A stretch of 64,000 nucleotides of DNA from Pseudidiomarina insulisalsae (GTDB lineage: Bacteria > Pseudomonadota > Gammaproteobacteria > Enterobacterales > Alteromonadaceae): positions 1-64,000 of the forward strand of contig NZ_PIPY01000007.1 of the NCBI RefSeq assembly GCF_003987065.1, in the 5' to 3' direction. This document shows, piece by piece, positions 47,478 through 56,333 of the stretch. The notes beneath the pieces were generated by a model. That model saw only the letters and a program-made list of their open reading frames with translations, searched no databases and was not told the DNA's origin. Position 1 is the first letter of the stretch, and each line of letters opens with the position of its first letter. Position numbers and translations under genes: made by a program.

Positions 47478-47487
47478 ACTGTTTCTA

Positions 47488-50148
47488 TCAACGCAACGGC
47501 GTGGCGTGCGAAGCACCACCGAAGATAGCATTCATCAAAGTAATATTAAGACCGTCAAGATAAGCGCGGTAGGTCGGCTCCTGCGCGAAGCTGATCACCA
47601 TGCCCCGACCTCGGGGTTGCCACATCAGATAAGGTTTATAGGCAAGTTGTTGTTTGTTTTCCTGCCATAAATAGCCACTCACCAGTAGCTCATCCTCTGC
47701 GGCGTAGTTCATCAGGTTACGACCGTTATTAATGGTCAACGGACGGTAGATTTGATTGCCCACGGTCAACGCGTTGACCGTCTCAGGCACACCTGCGGTT
47801 AACCAGTGCTCCTGATCAACGTCCAGTTGGGTGAGTACACCAGAGGTCCAGTACGGGTCAGTTGCTGCGCCATTTTCATAATTGTGCAGATGTTGCACCG
47901 ACTCGAGCAGCATGCCACTTACCCGCGGTTCACTGTGTACGTCAACGGTTTGTGCCTGCGCTTTCTGTTCCAGCGCGCTGGCAAGCAGGCCGGCATCCAC
48001 TGCCCATTGGGTTGCATTGCTCATGGTAATCAGCACGCCACCACGCTCAACCCACTGCTGAATATTCTTCTGGCCTTGTTCGCCGAAAGTCGCCTGCAGA
48101 TTGCCATATACCGCCGGCAGAATAAGCACCTGATAGCGGCTCAGATCGGCCTGGCGAAGTTGCTCAGCGCGAATTGCGGTCACCGGATAATTGAACTGGC
48201 GCTCAATGATAAAGCGCGTATGGCCGGTATTCAGGCTGCTAAAGGGCTCGTCCCAGGCCAGCGCAATACGTGGCGCATGCAATTGTTGCACGTTGTCGGA
48301 GCCAAAGTTAGGACCATCGACAACCCAGCTGGTATCGACTCCGGTAATATGAGCGCCGGTAGAGCCAGCCAGAGCTTGCAGCTCGCTGGCCAGTTGAGCG
48401 TTGTTATCGGCACGGGTAAAGATCAGCGAGCCGGCCGGATAACGGTCGCCATTTTTCAGGGTGAAAGGCAAATCACTTTGCTTAACCTGTAAGCCGGCGC
48501 GCAGGGCTGCAGTGAGTAAACGGCCCGTATTCATATCACCCCAGCGGGCAAGAAAAGCCACTTTAGCGTCAAGATTGCTAATGCTGCCCGGTGCGATCAA
48601 TTGTTCGCCCACCTCAGTCAGCTGCAAGCGCGGAATGCGCGCGCAACGTTGTTGCTCGAGGTTGAACATCAGCGGCAGTGACCAACCTGTCACGTCGTAA
48701 ATTTGATCAGGCAGGTTTTGACTGCGGCGGCGCTCTTGTTCGGCTAAAAAGTCAGCCGCCATATCCACTTGTTCGTCGAGCAGCGTGCGCGCCATGTAAT
48801 GCGCAGGCTGGGCATTGTCAATGACGAAGCTACCGGCACTGAAGTTGGTACCGCAGGCCTCAAAGCTTTGTTCAGCGCGCTGCACCGTCACACCATGGCG
48901 ACTTAATAAGCCGGCTAAACGCTGGCTGCCAGCGGCATCAGGTTGTGCGTCAATAACAATGTAGCGTTCTTTACTGGCTTTGCCGTCGGCCAGCGCCTGC
49001 TTACGATAGTTCCAGAAATCACGCAGTAACCGTTCGCGTTGTTGGCTGGCGGTTTCAATGGTCGCCAGCGAGGCGACGAAATGCCGTTGTACGCCATCGC
49101 CGTAAGTCAGAACATCGCCGTCGCGGGTGCGGAATTTATGCCCACGCGCGGACGCCATTTCATAAGTCATCGCCAGGGTCCCGTGATAAAGCGGCCAGCT
49201 GGCGCCATAACCGGGATAAAATGCGTCAAAGATTTCGCGGGTGAAGTAGTCATAGCCGAGTTTGTCGAACCACTTGCCGTTATTCTCACCGATATCCCAC
49301 AACGCGTCGCGCTGGCTCTCTGCGATTAACGGATTATAGGGGCGCGCTTCGGGCGTAAAGTAATAGCTCTGGTCGCCACTCATTTCGTGTAAATCAACAA
49401 AAATCAGTGGAAAGGTTTCCAGCAGAGCGTCAACCTGTCCCGCAACCTCAGGTTGTGTCAGGGCAATCCAGTCGCGATTGAGATCAAATAAGTAGTGATT
49501 GCTGCGACCGCTGGGCCAGGGTTCATTGTGTTCGGCGGAGATACGATCGGCACTGTGTTCCATGCCTGCGGTCATATAATAGCGGCTGACAAAGCGGGCA
49601 CGACCGTCGGGATTTTGTACCGGATCGATAAAGACTAAGGTGTTGTCCAGCAAACGCTTAGTCTCTGCATCGGTTGCAGCCAGTAAATGCCAGGCGGTTA
49701 AGATAGCAGCTTCAGGTGAAGAGATTTCATTTCCGTGGACACCGTAAGAAAGCCAGACACTGGATGGTAGTTCACTGATAAGCCGCTGTGCTTCACTTTC
49801 ACTGGTGCCCTGTGGGTTAGCAAGCGCCTGCATGCCGCCGCGAAAATCACTCAGCGCGGCCATGTTATGCGCGCTGCCTACAGCGACATAATAAAGCGGC
49901 CGACCTTCCCAGCTCTCGCCGTAGTGAATAATATTGACTTGTTCAGGGTGCGCTTCGGCGAGTGCCTGAAAATAGTCGTAGATAGCAGCAGGTGAGGAAA
50001 TTTTACTGCCTAACGGGTAGCCAAGTACCTGCTCGACGCTCGGTGTCTGTTGTTGATAATTGACGTCGAGCCCCAACGGAGCTGTGGACTCGGCATGGGC
50101 AACGGCCGAGCCAAATAAGAAAAGGGCAGCGATGGTCTTCAATTTCAT
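47488..50148 (-). CDS. M14 family zinc carboxypeptidase, exported
   Basis: An 886-residue protein with a signal peptide (cleavage near AHA-ES). The zinc ligands are H138 and E141 in YGVHGNEISSPEA and H254 in FVDLHEMSG; E330 in MTYEMASA is the likely catalytic base. The long C-terminal half (about 390-886) has no metal motif; one part (VLILPAVYG... ERGGVLITMSNAT) resembles a class I glutamine amidotransferase-like fold. This layout is known from large M14 peptidases of marine gammaproteobacteria. It likely digests peptides in the periplasm or outside. It lies 20 bp after the YvcK-like gene. Confidence 0.87.
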   Translation of the reverse strand: MKLKTIAALFLFGSAVAHAESTAPLGLDVNYQQQTPSVEQVLGYPLGSKISSPAAIYDYFQALAEAHPEQVNIIHYGESWEGRPLYYVAVGSAHNMAALSDFRGGMQALANPQGTSESEAQRLISELPSSVWLSYGVHGNEISSPEAAILTAWHLLAATDAETKRLLDNTLVFIDPVQNPDGRARFVSRYYMTAGMEHSADRISAEHNEPWPSGRSNHYLFDLNRDWIALTQPEVAGQVDALLETFPLIFVDLHEMSGDQSYYFTPEARPYNPLIAESQRDALWDIGENNGKWFDKLGYDYFTREIFDAFYPGYGASWPLYHGTLAMTYEMASARGHKFRTRDGDVLTYGDGVQRHFVASLATIETASQQRERLLRDFWNYRKQALADGKASKERYIVIDAQPDAAGSQRLAGLLSRHGVTVQRAEQSFEACGTNFSAGSFVIDNAQPAHYMARTLLDEQVDMAADFLAEQERRRSQNLPDQIYDVTGWSLPLMFNLEQQRCARIPRLQLTEVGEQLIAPGSISNLDAKVAFLARWGDMNTGRLLTAALRAGLQVKQSDLPFTLKNGDRYPAGSLIFTRADNNAQLASELQALAGSTGAHITGVDTSWVVDGPNFGSDNVQQLHAPRIALAWDEPFSSLNTGHTRFIIERQFNYPVTAIRAEQLRQADLSRYQVLILPAVYGNLQATFGEQGQKNIQQWVERGGVLITMSNATQWAVDAGLLASALEQKAQAQTVDVHSEPRVSGMLLESVQHLHNYENGAATDPYWTSGVLTQLDVDQEHWLTAGVPETVNALTVGNQIYRPLTINNGRNLMNYAAEDELLVSGYLWQENKQQLAYKPYLMWQPRGRGMVISFAQEPTYRAYLDGLNITLMNAIFGGASHATPLR

Positions 50149-50168
50149 AAGCGTGCAGTCCTGTGTAG

Positions 50169-51092
50169 TTAGGTGGCGTCTCGGATCAGGCCCAGAGCCC
50201 GATTTAACGTTTCCCGTAAGCTTTCTTTGGCATGTCGTTGCGGAGCTGCGCTGTCCGCCTGAATGCTATTCAGGTGCGGTAAGGTCACTGCCGGATCAGC
50301 ATCATTAGTAATAATCACGTCAATCAGCTGCTGGCCCAATTGCGCATGGAGCCAATCGATACGTTCGCTTAAGCGCAAGAGCCCCGCGGGACTTTGTTCC
50401 GGTAGCAGATTATCAATAAAGATGACCGGTGCAGGGCTATTCGCGATGGTTTCCACAATTCCGTCGACTAGTAGCGGCGGCATAATGGAGGTCAAAAAGC
50501 TGCCGGGACCGATGATAATCAGATCGCTGCGACGAATATGCTGCAAGACTTCCGGCGTTGCGCTGACCGGGCTTGAGAGGCGAAGCTTACGCGGCATATG
50601 CTGTAACTGATCCACCAGCAGTTCGCCAAAACACTCCAGACCTTCCTCGGTATCGGCGACCAGGTCGACCGGTGTCTCCGACATGGGCAGCAAACGCGTG
50701 TTTACGTTCAGCAACCGACTTAACAGCTGGATACCGTCCAGAGGCCGGGCGCTGACCTGATTCAGTGTGTGGAGTAATAAATTCCCCAGATTGTGCCCAG
50801 CCAGGCGTTCATCTTCATTGAAGCGATAATTGAGGACATCGGCGGCTAACGGCTGATCGACCAGTTGCGACAGGCAGTTGCGGATGTCGCCCCAGGCAAT
50901 GGTTTGGTGGGAGCGGCGTAGCAGGCCACTGGCACCACCATTGTCTGTGGTCGCGACAATGCCCACCAGCCGGCGTTGTAAAAATTGTAAACTCGACAAA
51001 ACCCGCCCCAAACCGTGTCCGCCACCGATGGCGGTGACGCACTTAAGTTCGCTTAATAAACAATGCTGCTCGGCGCTTGCAGAGGAGGGCAT
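50169..51092 (-). CDS. yvcK: YvcK/YbhK-like (CofD superfamily) protein
   Basis: A 307-residue protein with the family start AIGGGHGLGRVLSSL, VATTDNGGASGLLR, GDIRNCLSQL, GHNLGNLLL and LIIIGPGSFLTSI. YvcK of Bacillus binds UDP-GlcNAc and links central carbon use to cell-wall synthesis; the E. coli relative is YbhK. The role here is by family only. Confidence 0.85.
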   Translation of the reverse strand: MPSSASAEQHCLLSELKCVTAIGGGHGLGRVLSSLQFLQRRLVGIVATTDNGGASGLLRRSHQTIAWGDIRNCLSQLVDQPLAADVLNYRFNEDERLAGHNLGNLLLHTLNQVSARPLDGIQLLSRLLNVNTRLLPMSETPVDLVADTEEGLECFGELLVDQLQHMPRKLRLSSPVSATPEVLQHIRRSDLIIIGPGSFLTSIMPPLLVDGIVETIANSPAPVIFIDNLLPEQSPAGLLRLSERIDWLHAQLGQQLIDVIITNDADPAVTLPHLNSIQADSAAPQRHAKESLRETLNRALGLIRDAT

Positions 51093-51327
51093 GAATGCAT
51101 TCCTTTAATAAAACATAATCGAAATTTAAACAAAAATGTACTTTAAGCGTAAACGTATCTTTTAGCAATTTTTTGCCGCTGAAAAACGTCCGTTCAAGAC
51201 CCTCTGAAGTGTAAGATATTTGCAAATCAACCCATCAAGATACGTTATGTAGGCTAGGATCTTGTATGTAAATTAAACAAATAAACCTTTTAACCGAACA
51301 ATTTTAACGTAAAGGTCGTTTATACCA

Positions 51328-51356
51328 TTGCAAAATTATGAGCGCTTCGGTATAAC
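51328..51356 (+). promoter_or_regulatory. Sigma70 promoter of the DUF4382 gene
   Basis: TTGCAA (51328-51333) and TATAAC (51351-51356) are 17 bp apart, placing a start near 51363, 25 bp before the ATG at 51388. The rest of the 295-bp gap (51093-51387) is AT-rich and holds no gene I can see. Confidence 0.6.
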
Positions 51357-51387
51357 GTTCTTAAAATACCATAGGAGGTATATCGTC

Positions 51388-52362
51388 ATGTTAAATAAAC
51401 GTTTTTCTCGTGGTCTAATTGTTAGTGCTACTGCCTTGGGCCTGGTTGCCTGTGGTGGCTCCTCTGATGATAACGCAAATGAACAAATGGCGCGCTTTTC
51501 ATTAGCGGTAAGTGATGCTCCTGTGGATAACGCCGACGCAGTGGTGGCGTGTTTTAACGCGATTGAGCTGGTGGGCAATGACCAGGGCTCACAAGTTTTC
51601 ACCATTGGTGAATCAACGAACACCATTGAGCCAAACGATGTCTGTAAAGACGCCAGTGGTAATACGATTCCAAATACTGTCGGCATTGACTTATTAAGTT
51701 ACACCGGCTCTGACTCGGTGAACCTGGTTGACGGTATCGAAGTTGCGCCAGGCACTTACGGACAATTGCGTCTGGAAATGTCAGAAGGCTCTTATGTGCA
51801 GGTTGGCGAAGAACAGTTGCCATTGCGCGTGCCTTCAAATGAATTGAAGTTCGATGGCGTCACCTTAGATGTGGCCGGTAATGCGTCCTACACCGTTGAA
51901 TTCGATCTGCGCCAGGCAATGGTCGATCCGGTGGGTATTGACGGTTATTTCCTCAAGCCGCGGGGCGTCCGTTTGGTGAACAATCTGCAGATTGGTCACA
52001 TTGAAGGCACTTTGGCTGAGGAACTGTTAATTACAAATTCTTGCACGGTCGCACCAAGCGACGTGTCTGAACCAGTGGCTGTGGTTTATTTCTATGAGGG
52101 ATCTGATTTAGAAATAACCACCCTGGCAGATGTAGGTGGGGCAGAGACCCATCAGCCGTATGCTGTTGCAGCAGTGTACTTTGATGGTGTTTCTGCCTAC
52201 ACCTTTTCTGTCGGTTACGTGGCGGCAGCTGATTACTCCGCTGCGTGGACCTGTCAGACGGATGACGATCCTGAGGCAGATGATGACCTAACATTTAACG
52301 GAGTTGTAAATGTTAGTGTTAGTGGAGGTGAGGCAGTGACGACTGTTGATATCTCCGGATAA
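51388..52362 (+). CDS. DUF4382 domain lipoprotein
   Basis: A 324-residue lipoprotein with lipobox LVAC (Cys22) and a Gly/Ser/Asp linker. A DUF4382 domain covers about residues 32-190 (ARFSLAVSDAPVDNADAVVA, VDGIEVAPGTYGQLRLEM, GYFLKPRGVRLV). DUF4382 has a beta-sandwich look and no known function. The remaining 130 residues are an acidic beta-rich domain I do not recognise. AGGAGG lies 9 bases before the ATG at 51388; a longer frame from 51328 would start inside the promoter. Confidence 0.85.
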   Translation: MLNKRFSRGLIVSATALGLVACGGSSDDNANEQMARFSLAVSDAPVDNADAVVACFNAIELVGNDQGSQVFTIGESTNTIEPNDVCKDASGNTIPNTVGIDLLSYTGSDSVNLVDGIEVAPGTYGQLRLEMSEGSYVQVGEEQLPLRVPSNELKFDGVTLDVAGNASYTVEFDLRQAMVDPVGIDGYFLKPRGVRLVNNLQIGHIEGTLAEELLITNSCTVAPSDVSEPVAVVYFYEGSDLEITTLADVGGAETHQPYAVAAVYFDGVSAYTFSVGYVAAADYSAAWTCQTDDDPEADDDLTFNGVVNVSVSGGEAVTTVDISG

Positions 52363-52412
52363 ACACACTAACAACTGCAGTTAGCCCATGTTTATCACTT
52401 TGTTCTCCAATT

Positions 52413-52437
52413 AAAAGCCCCGCAAGGGGCTTTTTTG
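52413..52437 (+). terminator. Intrinsic terminator after the DUF4382 gene
   Basis: AAAAGCCCC (52413-52421) and GGGGCTTTT (52426-52434) enclose a GCAA tetraloop and are followed by more T. Confidence 0.88.
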
Positions 52438-52523
52438 GCTTTTTTTTCCCTGTCATTCAGGCCATACTTGAGCGCTCGATCGTACAATCGACGTGTAATT
52501 GTAACTGTAAATGTGAGTGAAGC

Positions 52524-53033
52524 ATGTTCCGAACAAAACACACCCTCGCTAGTGTCCTGCTGCTTGCATGTGGCTACCTGGCCCCGTTGCACGTTCAGGC
52601 GCAAACGGACTGCACTACCGACGCTGACAATCAATGCAGTTACCAAACGACGCAATTATGTATTGCTGATGTCCCGGGGGCCACACCTATGCAGGTTGAG
52701 ATTGCCGATACTTTTGGTAAGCGCGCACGTGGCCTCATGCATCGTGACGGCTTGCCGACACATCAGGGCATGTGGTTTTTGTATGACAGTGAGCGACCGG
52801 GTTATTCAGGCTTTTGGATGTACAACACCCGTATTCCCCTTGATATCGCCTACTTAGATGAAGATTTGCGCGTGGTAAAGACGTTCACTATGCAACCTTG
52901 CACCAGCGTTAACCCGCGTAACTGTCCGAGCTACAAGCCCGGAGCAAACTATTGGTCCGCACTGGAAATGTCAGCGGGCTATTTTGACCAATATGGCATT
53001 ACGTCAGGCACGCAACTACAACTTTGTGATTAA
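52524..53033 (+). CDS. DUF192 family exported protein
   Basis: A 169-residue protein with a signal peptide (about 1-26, ending VQAQ) and a DUF192 domain (VEIADTFGKRARGLMHR, GMWFLYDS, FWMYNTRIPLDIAYLDED). The domain function is unknown. It has extra cysteines near the start and in the middle that could form disulfides outside the cytoplasm. It precedes the M28 peptidase gene by 14 bp, so they are probably co-transcribed. Confidence 0.85.
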   Translation: MFRTKHTLASVLLLACGYLAPLHVQAQTDCTTDADNQCSYQTTQLCIADVPGATPMQVEIADTFGKRARGLMHRDGLPTHQGMWFLYDSERPGYSGFWMYNTRIPLDIAYLDEDLRVVKTFTMQPCTSVNPRNCPSYKPGANYWSALEMSAGYFDQYGITSGTQLQLCD

Positions 53034-53047
53034 CAGGAGAGCAACCG

Positions 53048-54712
53048 ATGAAGAAGATTTCGGTACTGGCCGCCAGCATGCTGATTATTGCATGCTCACC
53101 TGCCAGTGAACCCGAGACGACACAAACCCCTCAGGTTGATGTCGATCCGTACAGCTTTAACGAAAATTACCGTGATTATCTGCGCACCCTAAGCTCTGAT
53201 GAGTTTGAAGGGCGGGCGCCGGCGAGTAAAGGCGAGGAGCTGACCGTTGAATTTGTCGAAGAGAAATTCCGTAACTGGGGCTTAAAACCATACGATCAAG
53301 AACAAAACAGCTACCAGCAACAAGTACCTCTGGTCAAAATGACGCCTTATAACGTCTCTGATATGACGTTTTCGAACGCTGATCTTAATGCATTTGCTTA
53401 CAAGCAGGACATGATGGCCTGGTCGCCACGCGTGCAGGAAGAAGTGCAGCTGCAAGACAGCGAAATGGTCTTCGCCGGCTATGGCATTGTCGCACCTGAG
53501 TACGGCTGGAATGACTACGAAGGCCTGGATGTCGAAGGCAAAACAGTCGTGGTACTGGTGAACGATCCTGGCTACGATTCGGGCGACCCGGAAGTCTTTA
53601 ACGGTAAGGCGATGACCTACTATGGTCGCTGGACCTACAAGTTTGAAGAAGCCTCCCGTCAGGGCGCGGCGGGTGTCATCGTGATTCATGAAACCGGTCC
53701 GGCTGGCTATGGCTGGGGAGTCATTGCCGGTGGTTCACCGGTGCGCTTTGATCTTGCGCGCGAGAACAAGAATATGGATCGTACGCAAATTGAGGGCTGG
53801 ATCACCATGGAAGCGGCCGATAAGCTGTTTGCCCGGGTGGGTTCCTCGTATGCCGACATGCGCGCGCGTGCGCAACAACCTGACTTTGAGCCGGTCGCGC
53901 TTGATACGGCCTTGTCAGTATCCGTACAAAGTGACTTTGAATACCTGAATTCCCCCAACCTGATTGGCTATATTGAGGGAAGCAAAGCACCGGAAGAACA
54001 CGTGATCTACATGGCGCACTGGGATCATCTGGGGATGAACCCGATTGCCAGCGATGACCAGATTTACAATGGTGCACAAGATAACGCTTCAGGTACCGCA
54101 GGGGTGATGGCGATTGCCGAGTTTTTCGCCAGCCAACCGCAGCCTGAACGTTCTGTTGTGTTTGTGCTGGTAACTGCTGAAGAGCGCGGCTTACTGGGCT
54201 CGCAGTGGTATGCGAACAATCCGATGCTGCCGTTAAGCAAAGCGGTTGCGGGCATCAACATGGATGTCATGAACGTATACGGACCCATGCGTGACATGGT
54301 GGTCGTCGGCCATGGTAACTCTGAGTTAGAGGACTATCTGGCGAAATATGTTGAGCAACAAAACCGCTATGTCGCTCCTGAACCAACACCGGAAGCTGGC
54401 TCGTTCTACCGCTCAGATCACTTTAATCTGGCAAAACGGGGCGTGCCCATGTTGTATGCCAAAGGCGGTAATGACCACATTGAACATGGCGAAGCCTACG
54501 GTAAAGAAAAGCGCGCCGAGTATGTGCAGGTGGCCTATCATAAACCAGCTGACGAATATGATCCGGAATGGGATCTACGTGGCGTACAGCAGGATCTGTG
54601 GCTCTATTACTGGATTGGTAACGAGCTGGCGAATTCAGAAGCCTGGCCAAACTGGTATGCAGGTAATGAGTTCCGCGCAATTCGGGATGAAACTGCCGGC
54701 GAACGTCAGTAA
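53048..54712 (+). CDS. M28 family aminopeptidase with PA domain, lipoprotein
   Basis: A 554-residue peptidase. The lipobox is LIIACS (Cys16). A PA (protease-associated) insert lies around residues 140-255. The M28 zinc site is complete: H324 and D326 in AHWDHLG, D345 in AQDNASG, the E378/E379 pair in AEERGLLGS, D406 in NMDVMN, and a later His in the RSDHFNL region. It probably trims peptides at the cell envelope. A strong terminator follows. Confidence 0.9.
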   Translation: MKKISVLAASMLIIACSPASEPETTQTPQVDVDPYSFNENYRDYLRTLSSDEFEGRAPASKGEELTVEFVEEKFRNWGLKPYDQEQNSYQQQVPLVKMTPYNVSDMTFSNADLNAFAYKQDMMAWSPRVQEEVQLQDSEMVFAGYGIVAPEYGWNDYEGLDVEGKTVVVLVNDPGYDSGDPEVFNGKAMTYYGRWTYKFEEASRQGAAGVIVIHETGPAGYGWGVIAGGSPVRFDLARENKNMDRTQIEGWITMEAADKLFARVGSSYADMRARAQQPDFEPVALDTALSVSVQSDFEYLNSPNLIGYIEGSKAPEEHVIYMAHWDHLGMNPIASDDQIYNGAQDNASGTAGVMAIAEFFASQPQPERSVVFVLVTAEERGLLGSQWYANNPMLPLSKAVAGINMDVMNVYGPMRDMVVVGHGNSELEDYLAKYVEQQNRYVAPEPTPEAGSFYRSDHFNLAKRGVPMLYAKGGNDHIEHGEAYGKEKRAEYVQVAYHKPADEYDPEWDLRGVQQDLWLYYWIGNELANSEAWPNWYAGNEFRAIRDETAGERQ

Positions 54713-54733
54713 AATAGGCGTTCTAAGTTGATA

Positions 54734-54770
54734 AACGGCGGTAACTGTCAGCAGTTGCCGCCGTTTTTTT
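54734..54770 (+). terminator. Strong intrinsic terminator after the M28 peptidase gene
   Basis: A 14-bp stem (54734-54747 with 54752-54765, one G-U pair) with a TCAG loop is followed by seven T. Confidence 0.93.
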
Positions 54771-54803
54771 CGCTCCCGGTAAAAATGATAAAAGGGAAGT
54801 GGT

Positions 54804-55364
54804 TTGTATAGTTACAGTGCAGAAGTATTTGGCGTTATTGCCCTGATCATCAATTTTATTGCCTACCGCCAGCCGACTGCGGATCGTTATCGTATTATGT
54901 CGGCACTGGCACTCGGCTGCCTGTCGATCCATTTTTTCATGCTCGATGCCATTGCTGGCGGTATCGTCACAGGTATTGCGGTACTACGTAATTTTATCGC
55001 GCTGCGTTGGCAGGGGCCCTTTGTGCTGTGGGGATTTGTTGCCCTTAACCTGGTATTTCTGGTCATTGAATGGCTGTTCCCGATTGCCTGCATACAGCTG
55101 ACCGATGGCTTTAGCATTACCTTCTCTGAGCAACCGAGTCATTGGTCCATCTGGATCGCTTATACTTCGTCGATCATTTTCACCGTAGGTTCTATTAAGC
55201 TCAACGACCCTGACCGTATTCGCCGCTGGTTCCTGCTCGCTGAATTACTGGGTCTGATCTATGCGATTATCGTGGGTAGCGTGTCCGGTACGATTTTTAA
55301 TATCGTCAACCTGTCGAGCATTATTCTTAAATTGTTACAGGATAGACAGCTTCGACGCTTGTAA
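54804..55364 (+). CDS. YgjV-like inner membrane protein
   Basis: A 186-residue membrane protein with about six TM helices and the YgjV-type start (AEVFGVIALIINFIAYRQ). Function unknown. The start is a TTG at 54804 with AAGGGAAG upstream; no in-frame ATG gives a full-length protein. Confidence 0.7.
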   Translation: MYSYSAEVFGVIALIINFIAYRQPTADRYRIMSALALGCLSIHFFMLDAIAGGIVTGIAVLRNFIALRWQGPFVLWGFVALNLVFLVIEWLFPIACIQLTDGFSITFSEQPSHWSIWIAYTSSIIFTVGSIKLNDPDRIRRWFLLAELLGLIYAIIVGSVSGTIFNIVNLSSIILKLLQDRQLRRL

Positions 55365-55420
55365 TTTCACGGTCTGGCCGCAATAGTATAGGAAGACATG
55401 AAGTAAACGATGTGAGAGTT

Positions 55421-55765
55421 ATGCTTATTTATATTCGCCAGTGGCAGCAAAAAATGAAACCCCAACCCGGCGCCAATCCTCTGGTGGTGCTGCTCAGCTG
55501 GTTTGTCTTCGGTATCTTTCTGTTACTTGCGCTGGGTATTGGTCTGATTGTGCTCATTGTGGGCTGGATTCTGTTGTTGCCGCTCATGTGGCGCAAGCGC
55601 CGGCAACTGAAGCAGATGTGGCAGTTCAATAAAGCAGCGCAACAAGCCCAGCGTCAGGCACAGCAACGCTATCAGCAACAACGTGAGCAGCAGCGTGATC
55701 GCGCCGACAGCTCAGTGATTGAGGGCGAATATAGCGTGAAAGAGGACGATCAGGAGCGCCGCTAA
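55421..55765 (+). CDS. Small membrane protein with Q/R-rich tail
   Basis: A 114-residue protein of unknown family. Two close TM helices (about 21-55) are followed by a basic patch (WRKRRQLKQMW) and a Q/R-rich, probably helical, tail. The ATG at 55421 has GAGAG 4 bases upstream; a GTG at 55412 is also possible. It overlaps the converging DUF2937 gene by 4 bp. Confidence 0.65.
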   Translation: MLIYIRQWQQKMKPQPGANPLVVLLSWFVFGIFLLLALGIGLIVLIVGWILLLPLMWRKRRQLKQMWQFNKAAQQAQRQAQQRYQQQREQQRDRADSSVIEGEYSVKEDDQERR

Positions 55766-56277
55766 CGGTGGCGTTGTTGGACCGAGCGTCGGCGGCGCAA
55801 CGTTCGTTTACCGAGTCCGGTAATAATATCCACCAGTACCACCAGGGCCAGCGCCAACAAGGCTCCTGTCGCCAGCGCCTGCTGATTCAGTGGTACGTTA
55901 AAGCTATACTGCTCCAACGTACCGCTTAATAATTCATCATCATGACGCCATACCAGCGCCCACAGCTGCTGTACATAGTTCTGCTGCTGCAGTTGTAACT
56001 GCTGCTCAAAGCGCGCCACACGTTGCACCAGCTTCTCAATGATCTTCGCTTCTTGCTGAAAGGCAGGCTCAGGACTTTGCTTGTGGGCCGCTATGAGTCG
56101 CTCCAGCTCGCCGTTATAGAACTGGTCGGCTAGCTGCTGATAATCACGGTAATACACCATAGCTTCGGCATATTGCGCAGCCAAACGTTGTTGATACTGA
56201 GTCAGCAGGTTGGGGGCCTGAATGCCGATAAGCAGGGTTACGGCGGCAAGGCAGAGAATGAAATAACGGTAAATCAT
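55762..56277 (-). CDS. DUF2937 family membrane protein
   Basis: A 171-residue protein with TM helices at both ends (about 5-22 and 133-155) and a long helical, Q-rich middle that should lie in the periplasm. It matches the layout of DUF2937, whose function is unknown. It lies downstream of the acrAB-like pair on the same strand; a 15-bp hairpin holding its ribosome binding site separates them. Confidence 0.7.
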   Translation of the reverse strand: MIYRYFILCLAAVTLLIGIQAPNLLTQYQQRLAAQYAEAMVYYRDYQQLADQFYNGELERLIAAHKQSPEPAFQQEAKIIEKLVQRVARFEQQLQLQQQNYVQQLWALVWRHDDELLSGTLEQYSFNVPLNQQALATGALLALALVVLVDIITGLGKRTLRRRRSVQQRHR

Positions 56278-56278
56278 G

Positions 56279-56314
56279 GCTAAGGTTACCTCAGGTCAAT
56301 GAGGTAACCTTAGC
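56279..56314 (-). promoter_or_regulatory. 15-bp hairpin over the ribosome binding site of the DUF2937 gene
   Basis: Perfect 15-bp arms (56279-56293 and 56300-56314) enclose a 6-nt loop. On the minus strand the 3' arm contains GAGG (56289-56292) and ends 1 nt before the ATG at 56277. There is no T-run after it. It may block translation of the DUF2937 gene or mark the 3' end of the acrAB-like transcript. Confidence 0.75.
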
Positions 56315-56333
56315 ATGAGGTCAGCGGGAAGTT

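Noticed and set aside
47806-48492. A 228-codon plus-strand frame opposite the M14 peptidase
   Set aside because: It is antisense to a clear coding sequence and its product has no family features.
56279-56314. Inverted repeat as the end of an insertion sequence
   Set aside because: There is no transposase, no second copy and no target duplication; the arms face each other with a 6-nt loop, so a hairpin is the better reading.
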